This document shows positions 1 to 5,345 of a DNA stretch of 8,815 nucleotides, piece by piece (position 1 is the first letter of the stretch; the number at the start of each line of letters is the position of its first letter). This stretch comes from Pseudomonadota bacterium (GTDB lineage: Bacteria; Pseudomonadota; Gammaproteobacteria; UBA5335). Position numbers and translations under genes: made by a program. The notes under the pieces were generated by a model, which ran no database searches, was not told where the DNA came from, and saw only the letters and a program-made list of their open reading frames with translations. The stretch lies in assembly GCA_021783685.1 (NCBI GenBank), contig JAJXTQ010000060.1:1-8815 (forward strand), written 5' to 3'.

Positions 1-785
1 TGGGTCGCGGTGGGTCCGACACCACGGGCGTGGCGCTGGCGGCAGCGCTCGAGGCGGACGAGTGCCAGATCTTCACCGACGTCGACGGCGTCTATACCGC
101 CGACCCGCGCATCGTCCCGACCGCGCGCCGTCTGGATCGCATCACCTTCGAGGAAATGCTCGAACTGGCCAGTCTCGGTGCCAAGGTGCTGCAGATCCGC
201 TCGGTGGAATTCGCCGGAAAGTACAATGTGCCGCTGCGTGTCCTGTCGACCTTTCAGGAAGGGCCGGGTACGCTGATCACCTACGAGGAGCAGCAGGTGG
301 AAGAGGTCATCATCTCAGGGATCGCGCACAACCGGGACGAGGCGCAGATCACCGTGAGCGGCATTCCCGACCAGCCGGGCGTTGCCTATCGCGTCCTGGG
401 GCCGGTCGCCGAGGCCAACATCGAAGTGGACATGATCGTGCAGAACGTCGCCCGCGACGGCACGACCGATCTCACCTTCACGGTGCATCGCAACGACCAT
501 GAGCGGGCGCTCGACATCCTGCGCGCGCACCAGGCCGAGCTCGGGGCCCGCGAGATCGCGGGCGACGTGGCCATCGCCAAGGTGTCCGTCGTGGGCGTGG
601 GCATGCGCAGTCACGCCGGGGTCGCGGCGCGGATGTTTGCGGCCCTGGCGGCCGAAGGGATCAACATCCGGATGATTTCGACCTCCGAGATCAAGATCTC
701 CGTCGTCGTCGGCGAGAAATATGTCGAACTCGCGGTGCGGGCCCTGCACGAGGCCTTTGCGCTTCACCGCGATCCGGAACGTTAA
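1..785 (+). CDS. lysC: Aspartate kinase, C-terminal part (5' end outside window)
   Basis: Aspartate kinase phosphorylates aspartate in the first step of the pathway to lysine, methionine, threonine and diaminopimelate; it is cytoplasmic. The reading frame is open from base 3, giving 260 codons before TAA at 783-785, so roughly the first third of a protein of about 400 residues is missing. The segment begins with the kinase motif GRGGSDTT and continues with [13 protein letters not shown], typical of the nucleotide-binding part of the amino-acid kinase fold. After [17 protein letters not shown] come two ACT domains, one around [20 protein letters not shown] and one around [20 protein letters not shown] to EIKISVVV, which in this family bind the feedback inhibitors lysine and/or threonine. 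It is a monofunctional kinase, as no homoserine dehydrogenase follows. The next gene is csrA, the order seen in pseudomonads. Identity is secure; the effector specificity is not visible. Confidence 0.96.
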   Translation, partial: GRGGSDTTGVALAAALEADECQIFTDVDGVYTADPRIVPTARRLDRITFEEMLELASLGAKVLQIRSVEFAGKYNVPLRVLSTFQEGPGTLITYEEQQVEEVIISGIAHNRDEAQITVSGIPDQPGVAYRVLGPVAEANIEVDMIVQNVARDGTTDLTFTVHRNDHERALDILRAHQAELGAREIAGDVAIAKVSVVGVGMRSHAGVAARMFAALAAEGINIRMISTSEIKISVVVGEKYVELAVRALHEAFALHRDPER

Positions 786-814
786 TGCCGAAGATTTCAG
801 GGCCGATATCAGCG

Positions 815-864
815 GGACATCACAGGACGTGGCCGATCCCGGATAGGCGGATGGAAAGCAAGGA
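815..864 (+). promoter_or_regulatory. GGA-rich leader, candidate CsrA autoregulatory sites
   Basis: The 86-base gap between lysC and csrA holds six GGA triplets on the sense strand, at 815-817, 825-827, 841-843, 849-851, 853-855 and 862-864. GGA is the core of the CsrA RNA-binding motif, and the last copy, in GCAAGGAG, is also the Shine-Dalgarno sequence of csrA. In Escherichia coli CsrA binds several sites in its own leader and blocks ribosome entry; similar feedback is inferred here. I did not find a convincing sigma70 promoter in the gap, so csrA may be partly read from lysC. Confidence 0.45.
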
Positions 865-871
865 GCTTTAA

Positions 872-1072
872 ATGCTGATTCTGACGAGACGAGTGGGCGA
901 AACGGTCATGGTGGGTGATGAAATCACCATCACCGTCCTGGGGGTCAAGGGCAACCAGGTCCGTTTGGGAATCAACGCGCCCAAGGATGTCGCGGTGCAT
1001 CGCGAAGAGATCTACCAGCGCATCAAACACGAACATGACGACGCCGAACCGGGCAACGCGCTCTCGCGCTGA
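872..1072 (+). CDS. csrA: Carbon storage regulator, RNA-binding protein CsrA/RsmA
   Basis: CsrA is a small dimeric RNA-binding protein that binds GGA motifs in mRNA leaders, usually over the ribosome binding site, and globally controls carbon storage, motility, biofilm and secondary metabolism. The 66-residue product begins [16 protein letters not shown] and matches the family along its length. The RNA-contacting residues are present: L4 and R6 in the first strand, and VHREEI with R44 near the C-terminal end of the core. The tail after residue 50 ([15 protein letters not shown]) is the variable part; the total is a few residues longer than the 61 of E. coli. The start ATG follows a strong Shine-Dalgarno, AGGAG at 861-865. 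Position between lysC and tRNA-Ser agrees with the usual gammaproteobacterial context. Confidence 0.98.
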   Translation: MLILTRRVGETVMVGDEITITVLGVKGNQVRLGINAPKDVAVHREEIYQRIKHEHDDAEPGNALSR

Positions 1073-1081
1073 GGTCGCGGT

Positions 1082-1102
1082 CCGGCTTTACCTGCAAGCC
1101 GG
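1082..1102 (+). repeat. 7-bp inverted repeat between csrA and tRNA-Ser
   Basis: CCGGCTT at 1082-1088 and AAGCCGG at 1096-1102 are perfect reverse complements around a 7-base loop. The hairpin begins 9 bases after the csrA stop. No T-run follows, so it is not a classical Rho-independent terminator. It may still mark the 3' end of the csrA mRNA or protect it. It overlaps the -35 element proposed for the tRNA promoter. Confidence 0.4.
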
Positions 1103-1115
1103 TTGCCGATAAAAT
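1087..1115 (+). promoter_or_regulatory. Sigma70-type promoter of tRNA-Ser
   Basis: A -35 element TTTACC (1087-1092) and a -10 element TAAAAT (1110-1115) are separated by exactly 17 bases. The -10 matches the consensus in five of six positions and the -35 in four. The bases just after the -10 (CGGCGC) form a GC-rich discriminator, the arrangement typical of stringently controlled stable-RNA promoters. The predicted start is near 1122, leaving a 5' leader of about 50 bases before the mature tRNA. That leader contains a 7-bp stem, GCCACGG (1131-1137) with CCGTGGC (1157-1163). Confidence 0.6.
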
Positions 1116-1174
1116 CGGCGCTCTTCTCAAGCCACGGTCTGCGTCCGAAGCGCCGGCCGTGGCGACTCGCTTAC

Positions 1175-1265
1175 GGAGAGATGGCCGAGAGGCCGAAGGC
1201 GCTCCCCTGCTAAGGGAGTATGGGCCAAAAGCCCATCGAGGGTTCGAATCCCTCTCTCTCCGCCA
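1175..1265 (+). tRNA. tRNA-Ser(GCT)
   Basis: This is a complete class II tRNA. The acceptor stem pairs GGAGAGA (1175-1181) with TCTCTCC (1255-1261), followed by discriminator G1262 and an encoded CCA at 1263-1265. The anticodon stem CTCCC (1202-1206) pairs with GGGAG (1214-1218) around loop CTGCTAA, giving anticodon GCT at 1209-1211, which reads AGC and AGU serine codons. A long variable arm (ATGGGC paired with GCCCAT around CAAAA) identifies it as a serine tRNA. The T arm is GAGGG-TTCGAAT-CCCTC (1238-1254). A short T-run (1268-1272) follows the CCA but no separate terminator hairpin is seen. Confidence 0.98.
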
Positions 1266-1511
1266 CATTTTTCGATCGGGCGGCGTCCATTCCCTGCGGG
1301 CGCCCGGGGCGTGCCGCCAAATGACTCCGATGCCGTTCTTGGGCATGCGGAGCTCGGGTGCGTTCGATCCGCGCGGGTTCCCTGATCCATGAGCCGCTAC
1401 CGGCGCGGTCCGGGCATGGTCGGAAATACCTCGCTGCGGATGGGTTGCGAAGGAATGTTATGCTGATCGGGCATTCGTTCCATCAGAAACCAACGCTCGC
1501 GAGAGGGTCCC
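1266..1511 (+). other. Intergenic region; possible extended -10 promoter near 1456-1464
   Basis: No believable gene lies in these 246 bases; reading frames that cross them run through the tRNA or into the next gene in the wrong frame. The only signal I can point to is an extended -10 element, TGTTATGCT at 1456-1464, without a good -35. It would start transcription near 1471, about 40 bases before the DUF4399 gene. No Rho-independent terminator for the tRNA is evident. Confidence 0.35.
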
Positions 1512-1946
1512 ATGCATCGCCGACATCGAATCGTATCCTTGCTGTGCCTCATGTTGGTCGCCACGGTCGCTGCGGCCGAGTTGCCGAGCGCGCCGGCGCC
1601 CGCGGGCGCTGCGGTCTACTTCATCTCCCCCAAGGACGGCGAGCGCATCCGCGGTCCCGTGGTGGTCCGCTTCGGCTTGAAGGGCATGGGCGTGGCGCCG
1701 GCGGGCACTGCCAAGGAAGCGACCGGCCATCACCATCTCCTGGTCGATTGGGACCAGCCGCCGGTCAAAGGTGAGCCCATCCCGTCCGATGCCCATCATC
1801 GCCATTTCGGCAACGGCCAGACCGAGACCGCGCTGGATCTGGCGCCGGGTCGGCACACCCTGCAGCTGTTGATGGGCGATGCGAATCACGTCCCGCACGA
1901 GCCGCCGGTGCTGTCCGAGCGGGTCACGGTCGAGGTGTTGCCCTGA
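1512..1946 (+). CDS. Secreted DUF4399 domain protein, histidine-rich
   Basis: The function is not known. The 144-residue product begins with a clear Sec signal peptide: basic residues MHRRHR, a hydrophobic core over residues 7-19, and a likely cleavage after A22 (VAAA before E23). No lipobox is present, so a soluble periplasmic protein is expected. The mature part carries the DUF4399 signature: YFISPKDGERI around residue 36, GHHHLLVD at 72-79, HHRHFGNGQTE at 95-105, and GRHTLQLLMGD followed by HVPHEPP near the C-terminus. The histidines cluster in the most conserved motifs, which suggests metal binding, but this is inference. The ATG is preceded by GAGAGGG at 1501-1507, a fair ribosome binding site. 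It appears to be a single-gene unit, with the tRNA upstream and a hairpin-rich gap downstream. Confidence 0.85.
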   Translation: MHRRHRIVSLLCLMLVATVAAAELPSAPAPAGAAVYFISPKDGERIRGPVVVRFGLKGMGVAPAGTAKEATGHHHLLVDWDQPPVKGEPIPSDAHHRHFGNGQTETALDLAPGRHTLQLLMGDANHVPHEPPVLSERVTVEVLP

Positions 1947-2041
1947 GCGCTCGTGAATCTTTCAGGCGCTCGGTCCGGCCGGACGCGCATCACGCCTGCC
2001 AAGCCGTGATGCGCGGGAGCAGGTCCGGGCAGATACCGGAC
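1945..2041 (+). repeat. Cluster of inverted repeats after the DUF4399 gene
   Basis: Three palindromic elements lie in under 100 bases. GTCCGGCCGGAC (1973-1984) is a perfect 12-base palindrome. CGCGCATCACG (1984-1994) and CGTGATGCGCG (2005-2015) form a perfect 11-bp stem with a 10-base loop. GTCCGG (2023-2028) and CCGGAC (2036-2041) form a 6-bp stem with a 7-base loop. A weaker pair, GAGCGC/GCGCTC, sits at 1945-1950 and 1966-1971. None is followed by a T-run. They could stabilise or end the upstream mRNA, or act as a protein site; which is unknown. Confidence 0.55.
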
Positions 2042-2055
2042 TTGAGAGGCAAGCA

Positions 2056-2130
2056 ATGCGCAGGGCGCGCATGGTTTCACCAATGCTGAGTCGTCCCGCG
2101 CCGCCGCTTGCGCCGGAACGTCCCGGTTGA
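2056..2130 (+). CDS. Possible 24-residue leader ORF upstream of kdkA
   Basis: An ATG at 2056 opens a 24-codon frame (MRRARMVSPMLSRPAPPLAP, then four more residues) that ends with TGA at 2128-2130. It has a Shine-Dalgarno-like GAGAGG at 2044-2049, six bases before the ATG. Its stop overlaps a TTG codon (2127-2129) that is an in-frame alternative start of kdkA. The peptide resembles nothing I recognise. It may be chance, but it is the only ribosome-binding-like signal upstream of kdkA, so translational coupling is possible. Confidence 0.2.
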   Translation: MRRARMVSPMLSRPAPPLAPERPG

Positions 2131-2186
2131 GCGTCCTGCAGATCGATGAAGCGGGAGGCTGCCCGGCCTTGCCCGCTCGCGCCGAC

Positions 2187-2909
2187 ATGGACGTGAAGGC
2201 CGCCTACCTTGCGACGAACGACGGCGCGATGGTCTACGATCAGAACCGCATCAGCACGCCCGGGGCGTATTGCTTCGATCCCGACTACTGGCGTGGGCGC
2301 GCCGAAGTTCTCGCGGTCCCCGGGGGGCGCGCCCGCGTGCTGCGGATCGTCCAGCCCGGGCAGGAATGGATCTTGCGCCATTTCCATCGGGGCGGCTGGA
2401 TGGGATCCCTCACGGCGGATCGCTATCTGTGGACGGGACTGGCACGCAGTCGACCCTGGCGCGAATGGCATCTCTTGTATGACCTCTACCGCGGGGGTTT
2501 TCCGGTGCCGCGTCCGATCGCGGCCCGCGTGCAGCGCGTCTGGCATGGGTGGTATCGGGCGGATCTGATCAGCGAGCGGCTGGATGCTGCGCCGCTCTCG
2601 GTGGTCTTGCGCCGGTCCGCGGCTCCGCCGCAGCTGTGGCACCGCATCGGGGCCCAGATCCGCTGCTTTCACCGGGCCGGTATCCATCACGCCGATCTCA
2701 ACCTGGACAACATCCTGATCGGGCAGGATCAGCGGGTCTTTCTGCTGGATTTCGACAAGAGTGGCCGACGACGACCCCGGGCATCCTGGCAACAGGCGAA
2801 TCTGCGCCGCTTGCGGCGCTCGCTGCTGAAGGCGCAGGCCGGCACGCCCGATCTCGTCTTCTCGACGGCTGATTGGGACGCACTGCTCGGCGGTTACGCC
2901 GAGGGCTGA
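2187..2909 (+). CDS. kdkA: 3-deoxy-D-manno-octulosonic acid (Kdo) kinase
   Basis: KdkA uses ATP to phosphorylate the 4-hydroxyl of the Kdo residue attached to lipid A, at the cytoplasmic face of the inner membrane. From the ATG at 2187 it has 240 residues, like the Haemophilus influenzae enzyme (241). It shares the family pattern FDPDYWRGRAEV, LRHFHRGGWMG, DRYLW, then GGFPVPRPIAAR. The kinase-like catalytic loop is HADLNLDNILI, with H168 and D170, and the metal-binding segment is LLDFDKSGRRRP, with D188 and D190. The start is uncertain: neither ATG 2187 nor the nearby GTG 2193 has a clear Shine-Dalgarno, and the frame can be extended to TTG 2127, adding 20 residues that lack family similarity. 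Its last 16 bases overlap the end of the convergent acyltransferase gene. Neighbouring waaA and hldE support a role in the LPS inner core. Confidence 0.92.
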   Translation: MDVKAAYLATNDGAMVYDQNRISTPGAYCFDPDYWRGRAEVLAVPGGRARVLRIVQPGQEWILRHFHRGGWMGSLTADRYLWTGLARSRPWREWHLLYDLYRGGFPVPRPIAARVQRVWHGWYRADLISERLDAAPLSVVLRRSAAPPQLWHRIGAQIRCFHRAGIHHADLNLDNILIGQDQRVFLLDFDKSGRRRPRASWQQANLRRLRRSLLKAQAGTPDLVFSTADWDALLGGYAEG

Positions 2910-3823
2910 CGGCGCGCGTAAACGTCCGGCAACGGCGCCGGTCGCTTCTTGAAGCGTTCATGCACCCACAGATATTGTTCCGGACAGCGCCGGATCTGCG
3001 CTTCCAGAATCCGGTTCTGCCGCGCGGTATCGGCGACCGGGTCATCGCTCGGAAAACCCTCGAGCGGCGGGTCGATCCGGATCAGGTATTGCCCCGTTTC
3101 CAGGCGCCGCTCCATGTAAAACGGCAGCACGGCGGCGCCGGTCATGCGCGCCAGGCGCGCGGTGCCGGTATTGGTCGGCGCGGGATGGCCGAAGAACGGC
3201 ACCAGTGCGCTGTTGCTGCCGCGGTAGTTCTGATCGGGGGCGTACCAGATGGTCCGTCCCTGCCGCAGCGCGCGCACCATGGCGCGGATGTCATGGCGCT
3301 CGATGGCGTGGCGAAAGCGGCGCCTGCGATGGCCGCCGAGGAAATGCTCGATGACCGGGTCGTCCTGGGGCCGGAACAGGATGTCCACATCCGCATGGGG
3401 CGCAAAAAGCCGGCCGCAGAGGTCGATCGACGTGAAGTGTCCACTCAGCAAAATGGCGCCCTGACCGCGCGCCTGCACCGCCTGCAAATGCTCCAGCCCC
3501 TCCAGCACAAGCCGCCGGTCGATCGCGGCGGCCGGTGCCCACCACGACATGGGCAGTTCGATCATCCCCATGCCGAGGGATTCGAAGTGCCGGCGCAGGA
3601 GTGTCGCGCGGGCGGCCTTGTCGAGCTCCGGAAAACACAGCGCCAGGTTCCGCTCGGCGACATGACGCCGGCGGCGAATCGTGTGCAAGGCCAGGCGGCC
3701 CAAGGCACGACCGATCGCCATCTGGGTGTCGTAGGAACACCGGGTGACCAGCCGCAATCCACCCAAGACGGCCCAGGTCAGCCAGTGGCGCGGATGAAAC
3801 AGGGGCTGCGGGGGCAGGGCCAT
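2894..3823 (-). CDS. lpxL: Lipid A biosynthesis lauroyl/myristoyl acyltransferase (LpxL/HtrB family)
   Basis: Members of this family transfer a secondary acyl chain from acyl-ACP to the Kdo-lipid A precursor at the inner membrane. The 309-residue length is normal. A hydrophobic N-terminal stretch (about residues 14-26) would anchor it. The catalytic H(X)4D motif is present as LLSGHFTSID, with H129 and D134. Other family blocks are ERNLALCFPEL (57-67), LFRPQDDP (149-156), IWYAPDQNYRG and VPFFG, and the C-terminal YLWVHERFKKRP. The acceptor position and chain length cannot be read, so it could equally be an LpxM-like or LpxP-like paralogue. The ATG has a TGGAG about 11 bases upstream. It converges on kdkA with a 16-base overlap and diverges from hldE. 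Confidence 0.9.
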   Translation of the reverse strand: MALPPQPLFHPRHWLTWAVLGGLRLVTRCSYDTQMAIGRALGRLALHTIRRRRHVAERNLALCFPELDKAARATLLRRHFESLGMGMIELPMSWWAPAAAIDRRLVLEGLEHLQAVQARGQGAILLSGHFTSIDLCGRLFAPHADVDILFRPQDDPVIEHFLGGHRRRRFRHAIERHDIRAMVRALRQGRTIWYAPDQNYRGSNSALVPFFGHPAPTNTGTARLARMTGAAVLPFYMERRLETGQYLIRIDPPLEGFPSDDPVADTARQNRILEAQIRRCPEQYLWVHERFKKRPAPLPDVYARRQPSA

Positions 3824-3850
3824 GGGGTGACGTTCTCCAGTAAAGGGCGC

Positions 3851-3859
3851 AGTCTAACA
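3851..3859 (-). promoter_or_regulatory. Possible extended -10 promoter of the acyltransferase gene
   Basis: On the minus strand TGTTAGACT is an extended -10 element (TG, one base, then TAGACT, four of six consensus positions). It would start transcription about 20 bases upstream of the acyltransferase ATG. No good -35 is visible. It lies about 20 bases from the plus-strand hldE -10, so the two promoters would compete. Confidence 0.3.
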
Positions 3860-3876
3860 AGGGTGTCATGGGCTTG

Positions 3877-3885
3877 TGCTATCAT
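3877..3885 (+). promoter_or_regulatory. Extended -10 promoter of hldE-waaA
   Basis: TGCTATCAT combines the TGN extension with a -10 hexamer TATCAT that matches the consensus in five of six positions. No clear -35 sits at the right distance, which is common for extended -10 promoters. Transcription would begin near 3892, about 27 bases before the chosen hldE start. This argues against an hldE start at the in-frame ATG at 3868, which lies upstream of this -10. Confidence 0.5.
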
Positions 3886-3918
3886 CCGGCCAGCTTCTGG
3901 AAAGACCCGCCAATATCG

Positions 3919-5343
3919 ATGCAAATGCATGATTTCAATCGCATAAAAGCCTTGGTCGTCGGCGACGTCATGGTCGATCGCTACTGGCGGGGCGATACCG
4001 CGCGCATTTCCCCGGAGGCGCCCGTGCCCATCGTGCGGGTCACCGGATGCGAGGATCGTGTCGGCGGGGCCGGTAACGTGGCCATGAATCTTGCCTCGCT
4101 GGGTGTGCAGACACGGCTGATCGGGCTCTGTGGCGCCGATGAGGCCGGGGCCGTGCTGGGGACACGACTGCGGGCCGCGGGGATCGACCCCTGCCTGCAG
4201 GAAGTCGCCGGATGCCCGACCATCACCAAGTTGCGGGTGCTGAGTCGGCATCAGCAACTGCTGCGGCTGGATTTCGAAAGCCGCTATCCCGATGAGGCCG
4301 GGCACGGCATTCTCAAGCCCTTCAACGACTCGTTGCGCCAGGTGGACATCGTCGTCCTGTCCGACTACGGCAAGGGCAGCTTGAGTCAGGCGCCTGCGCT
4401 GATCCGGGCGGCGCGCGCCGCCGGTATCCCGGTGCTGGTCGACCCGAAGGGAACGGATTTCGAGCGCTATCGCGGCGCGACGGCCATCACGCCCAATCTC
4501 CATGAGTTTCTCTCGGTGGCGGGATCCGGCCCGGTGCCGGTGGACCTGATCGCTGCCGGCGATGACTGGTGTCGACGGCTGGACCTCGAGCGGCTGGTCG
4601 TCACCCGTGGCGAGGACGGCATCAGCCTCTTCGACGGCGCGGGCGGACATGAACGGCTGCCGGCGCGAGCGCGGGACGTGTTCGACGTGACCGGTGCGGG
4701 CGATACCGTGATCGCGGTGCTGGCAGCGGGTCGCGCAGCCGGGATGGCATGGCCGGATGCGGCAGCCCTGGCGAATGTCGCGGCGGGATGGGCCGTGGGG
4801 CGTCTCGGCACCGTGGCGATCAGCGCCGCGCAATTGCGCGAGGCAGCCGGTGTCTCGCGGGACGGCGATGGCGGCATGACGACGGAGCCGGACCTGGTGC
4901 AGCGGGTGGCCTGCGCCCGCGCAAACGGCGAGCGGATCGTGATGACCAACGGGTGCTTCGACGTGCTCCACCCCGGACACATCCGCTATCTCCGCGAGGC
5001 GCGCGCTCTGGGCGACCGCCTCATCGTGGCGGTCAACGATGACGATTCGGTGCGGCGGCTCAAGGGAGCGCAGCGGCCGGTCAATCCGCTGTCCGATCGT
5101 GTGGCGATGCTGTCGGCGCTGGATTGCGTCGATTGGGTGGTGGGCTTCAGCGAAGACACGCCGGTCCGACTGATCGCCGCCATCAAGCCGGATGTGCTGG
5201 TCAAGGGTGGGGACTATGGCATCGAGGCGATCGCCGGCGCCGATGAGGTCCGCGCGGCGGGCGGCGAGGTCCGTGTCCTGCCCTTCCTGCCGGGCTATTC
5301 CACCACCGGGCTGCTGGAACGGCTGCGACGAGGAGAAGGGTGA
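3919..5343 (+). CDS. hldE: Bifunctional heptose 7-phosphate kinase / heptose 1-phosphate adenylyltransferase
   Basis: HldE makes the activated heptose of the LPS core. Its N-terminal ribokinase-like domain phosphorylates D-glycero-beta-D-manno-heptose 7-phosphate at C1. Its C-terminal domain adds AMP to the 1-phosphate after GmhB removes the 7-phosphate. From ATG 3919 it has 474 residues, against 477 in E. coli. The kinase domain (about 1-310) starts with VVGDVMVDRYWRG and carries RISPEAPVP, GGAGNVAMN, and the anion-hole/catalytic motif VTGAGDT with D262 as the base. The nucleotidyltransferase domain (about 330-470) has TNGCFDVLHPGH with H351 and H354 of the HxGH motif, and ends with VKGGDYG and LPGYSTTGLLERL. 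An in-frame ATG at 3868 would add 17 residues but lies ahead of the promoter; ATG 3925 is also possible. The stop overlaps the waaA start. Confidence 0.96.
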   Translation: MQMHDFNRIKALVVGDVMVDRYWRGDTARISPEAPVPIVRVTGCEDRVGGAGNVAMNLASLGVQTRLIGLCGADEAGAVLGTRLRAAGIDPCLQEVAGCPTITKLRVLSRHQQLLRLDFESRYPDEAGHGILKPFNDSLRQVDIVVLSDYGKGSLSQAPALIRAARAAGIPVLVDPKGTDFERYRGATAITPNLHEFLSVAGSGPVPVDLIAAGDDWCRRLDLERLVVTRGEDGISLFDGAGGHERLPARARDVFDVTGAGDTVIAVLAAGRAAGMAWPDAAALANVAAGWAVGRLGTVAISAAQLREAAGVSRDGDGGMTTEPDLVQRVACARANGERIVMTNGCFDVLHPGHIRYLREARALGDRLIVAVNDDDSVRRLKGAQRPVNPLSDRVAMLSALDCVDWVVGFSEDTPVRLIAAIKPDVLVKGGDYGIEAIAGADEVRAAGGEVRVLPFLPGYSTTGLLERLRRGEG

Positions 5344-5345
5344 TG
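5331..5345 (+). promoter_or_regulatory. waaA ribosome binding site and TGATG coupling junction
   Basis: AGGAG at 5331-5335, inside the last codons of hldE, lies seven bases before ATG 5343-5345. The hldE stop TGA (5341-5343) shares one base with that ATG. This favours ATG 5343 over the in-frame GTG 5340 as the waaA start and implies translational coupling. Confidence 0.8.

Noticed and set aside
1260..1283. CCGCC and GGCGG flanking a T-run after the tRNA, considered as a terminator
   Set aside because: The T-run lies in the loop rather than after the stem, and the left arm is part of the mature tRNA end.
1023..1390. Two overlapping minus-strand ORFs across the tRNA gene, with ERDSNPRWAFGPYSLSR and RGIRTLDGLLAHTP
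   Set aside because: These are well-known spurious translations of the reverse strand of a class II serine tRNA; the tRNA explains the apparent conservation.
1358..1774. Plus-strand ORF of 138 codons overlapping the DUF4399 gene in another frame
   Set aside because: It lacks a ribosome site and family resemblance. The overlapping frame has a signal peptide and DUF4399 motifs.
2042..2070. TTGAGA at 2042-2047 as a -35 element for kdkA
   Set aside because: At 16-18 bases downstream there is only GC-rich sequence and no -10-like hexamer.
1962..2792. Minus-strand ORF of 276 codons antisense to kdkA
   Set aside because: It is a mirror of the GC-rich codon bias of kdkA. The product has no recognisable domain.
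2873..3946. Plus-strand ORF of 357 codons opposite the acyltransferase gene
   Set aside because: The other strand encodes a complete LpxL-family enzyme with its catalytic motif. This frame gives a low-complexity, arginine-rich product without motifs.
3778..4980. Minus-strand ORF of 400 codons antisense to hldE
   Set aside because: The length comes from stop-codon scarcity in high-GC DNA. hldE on the other strand is unambiguous.
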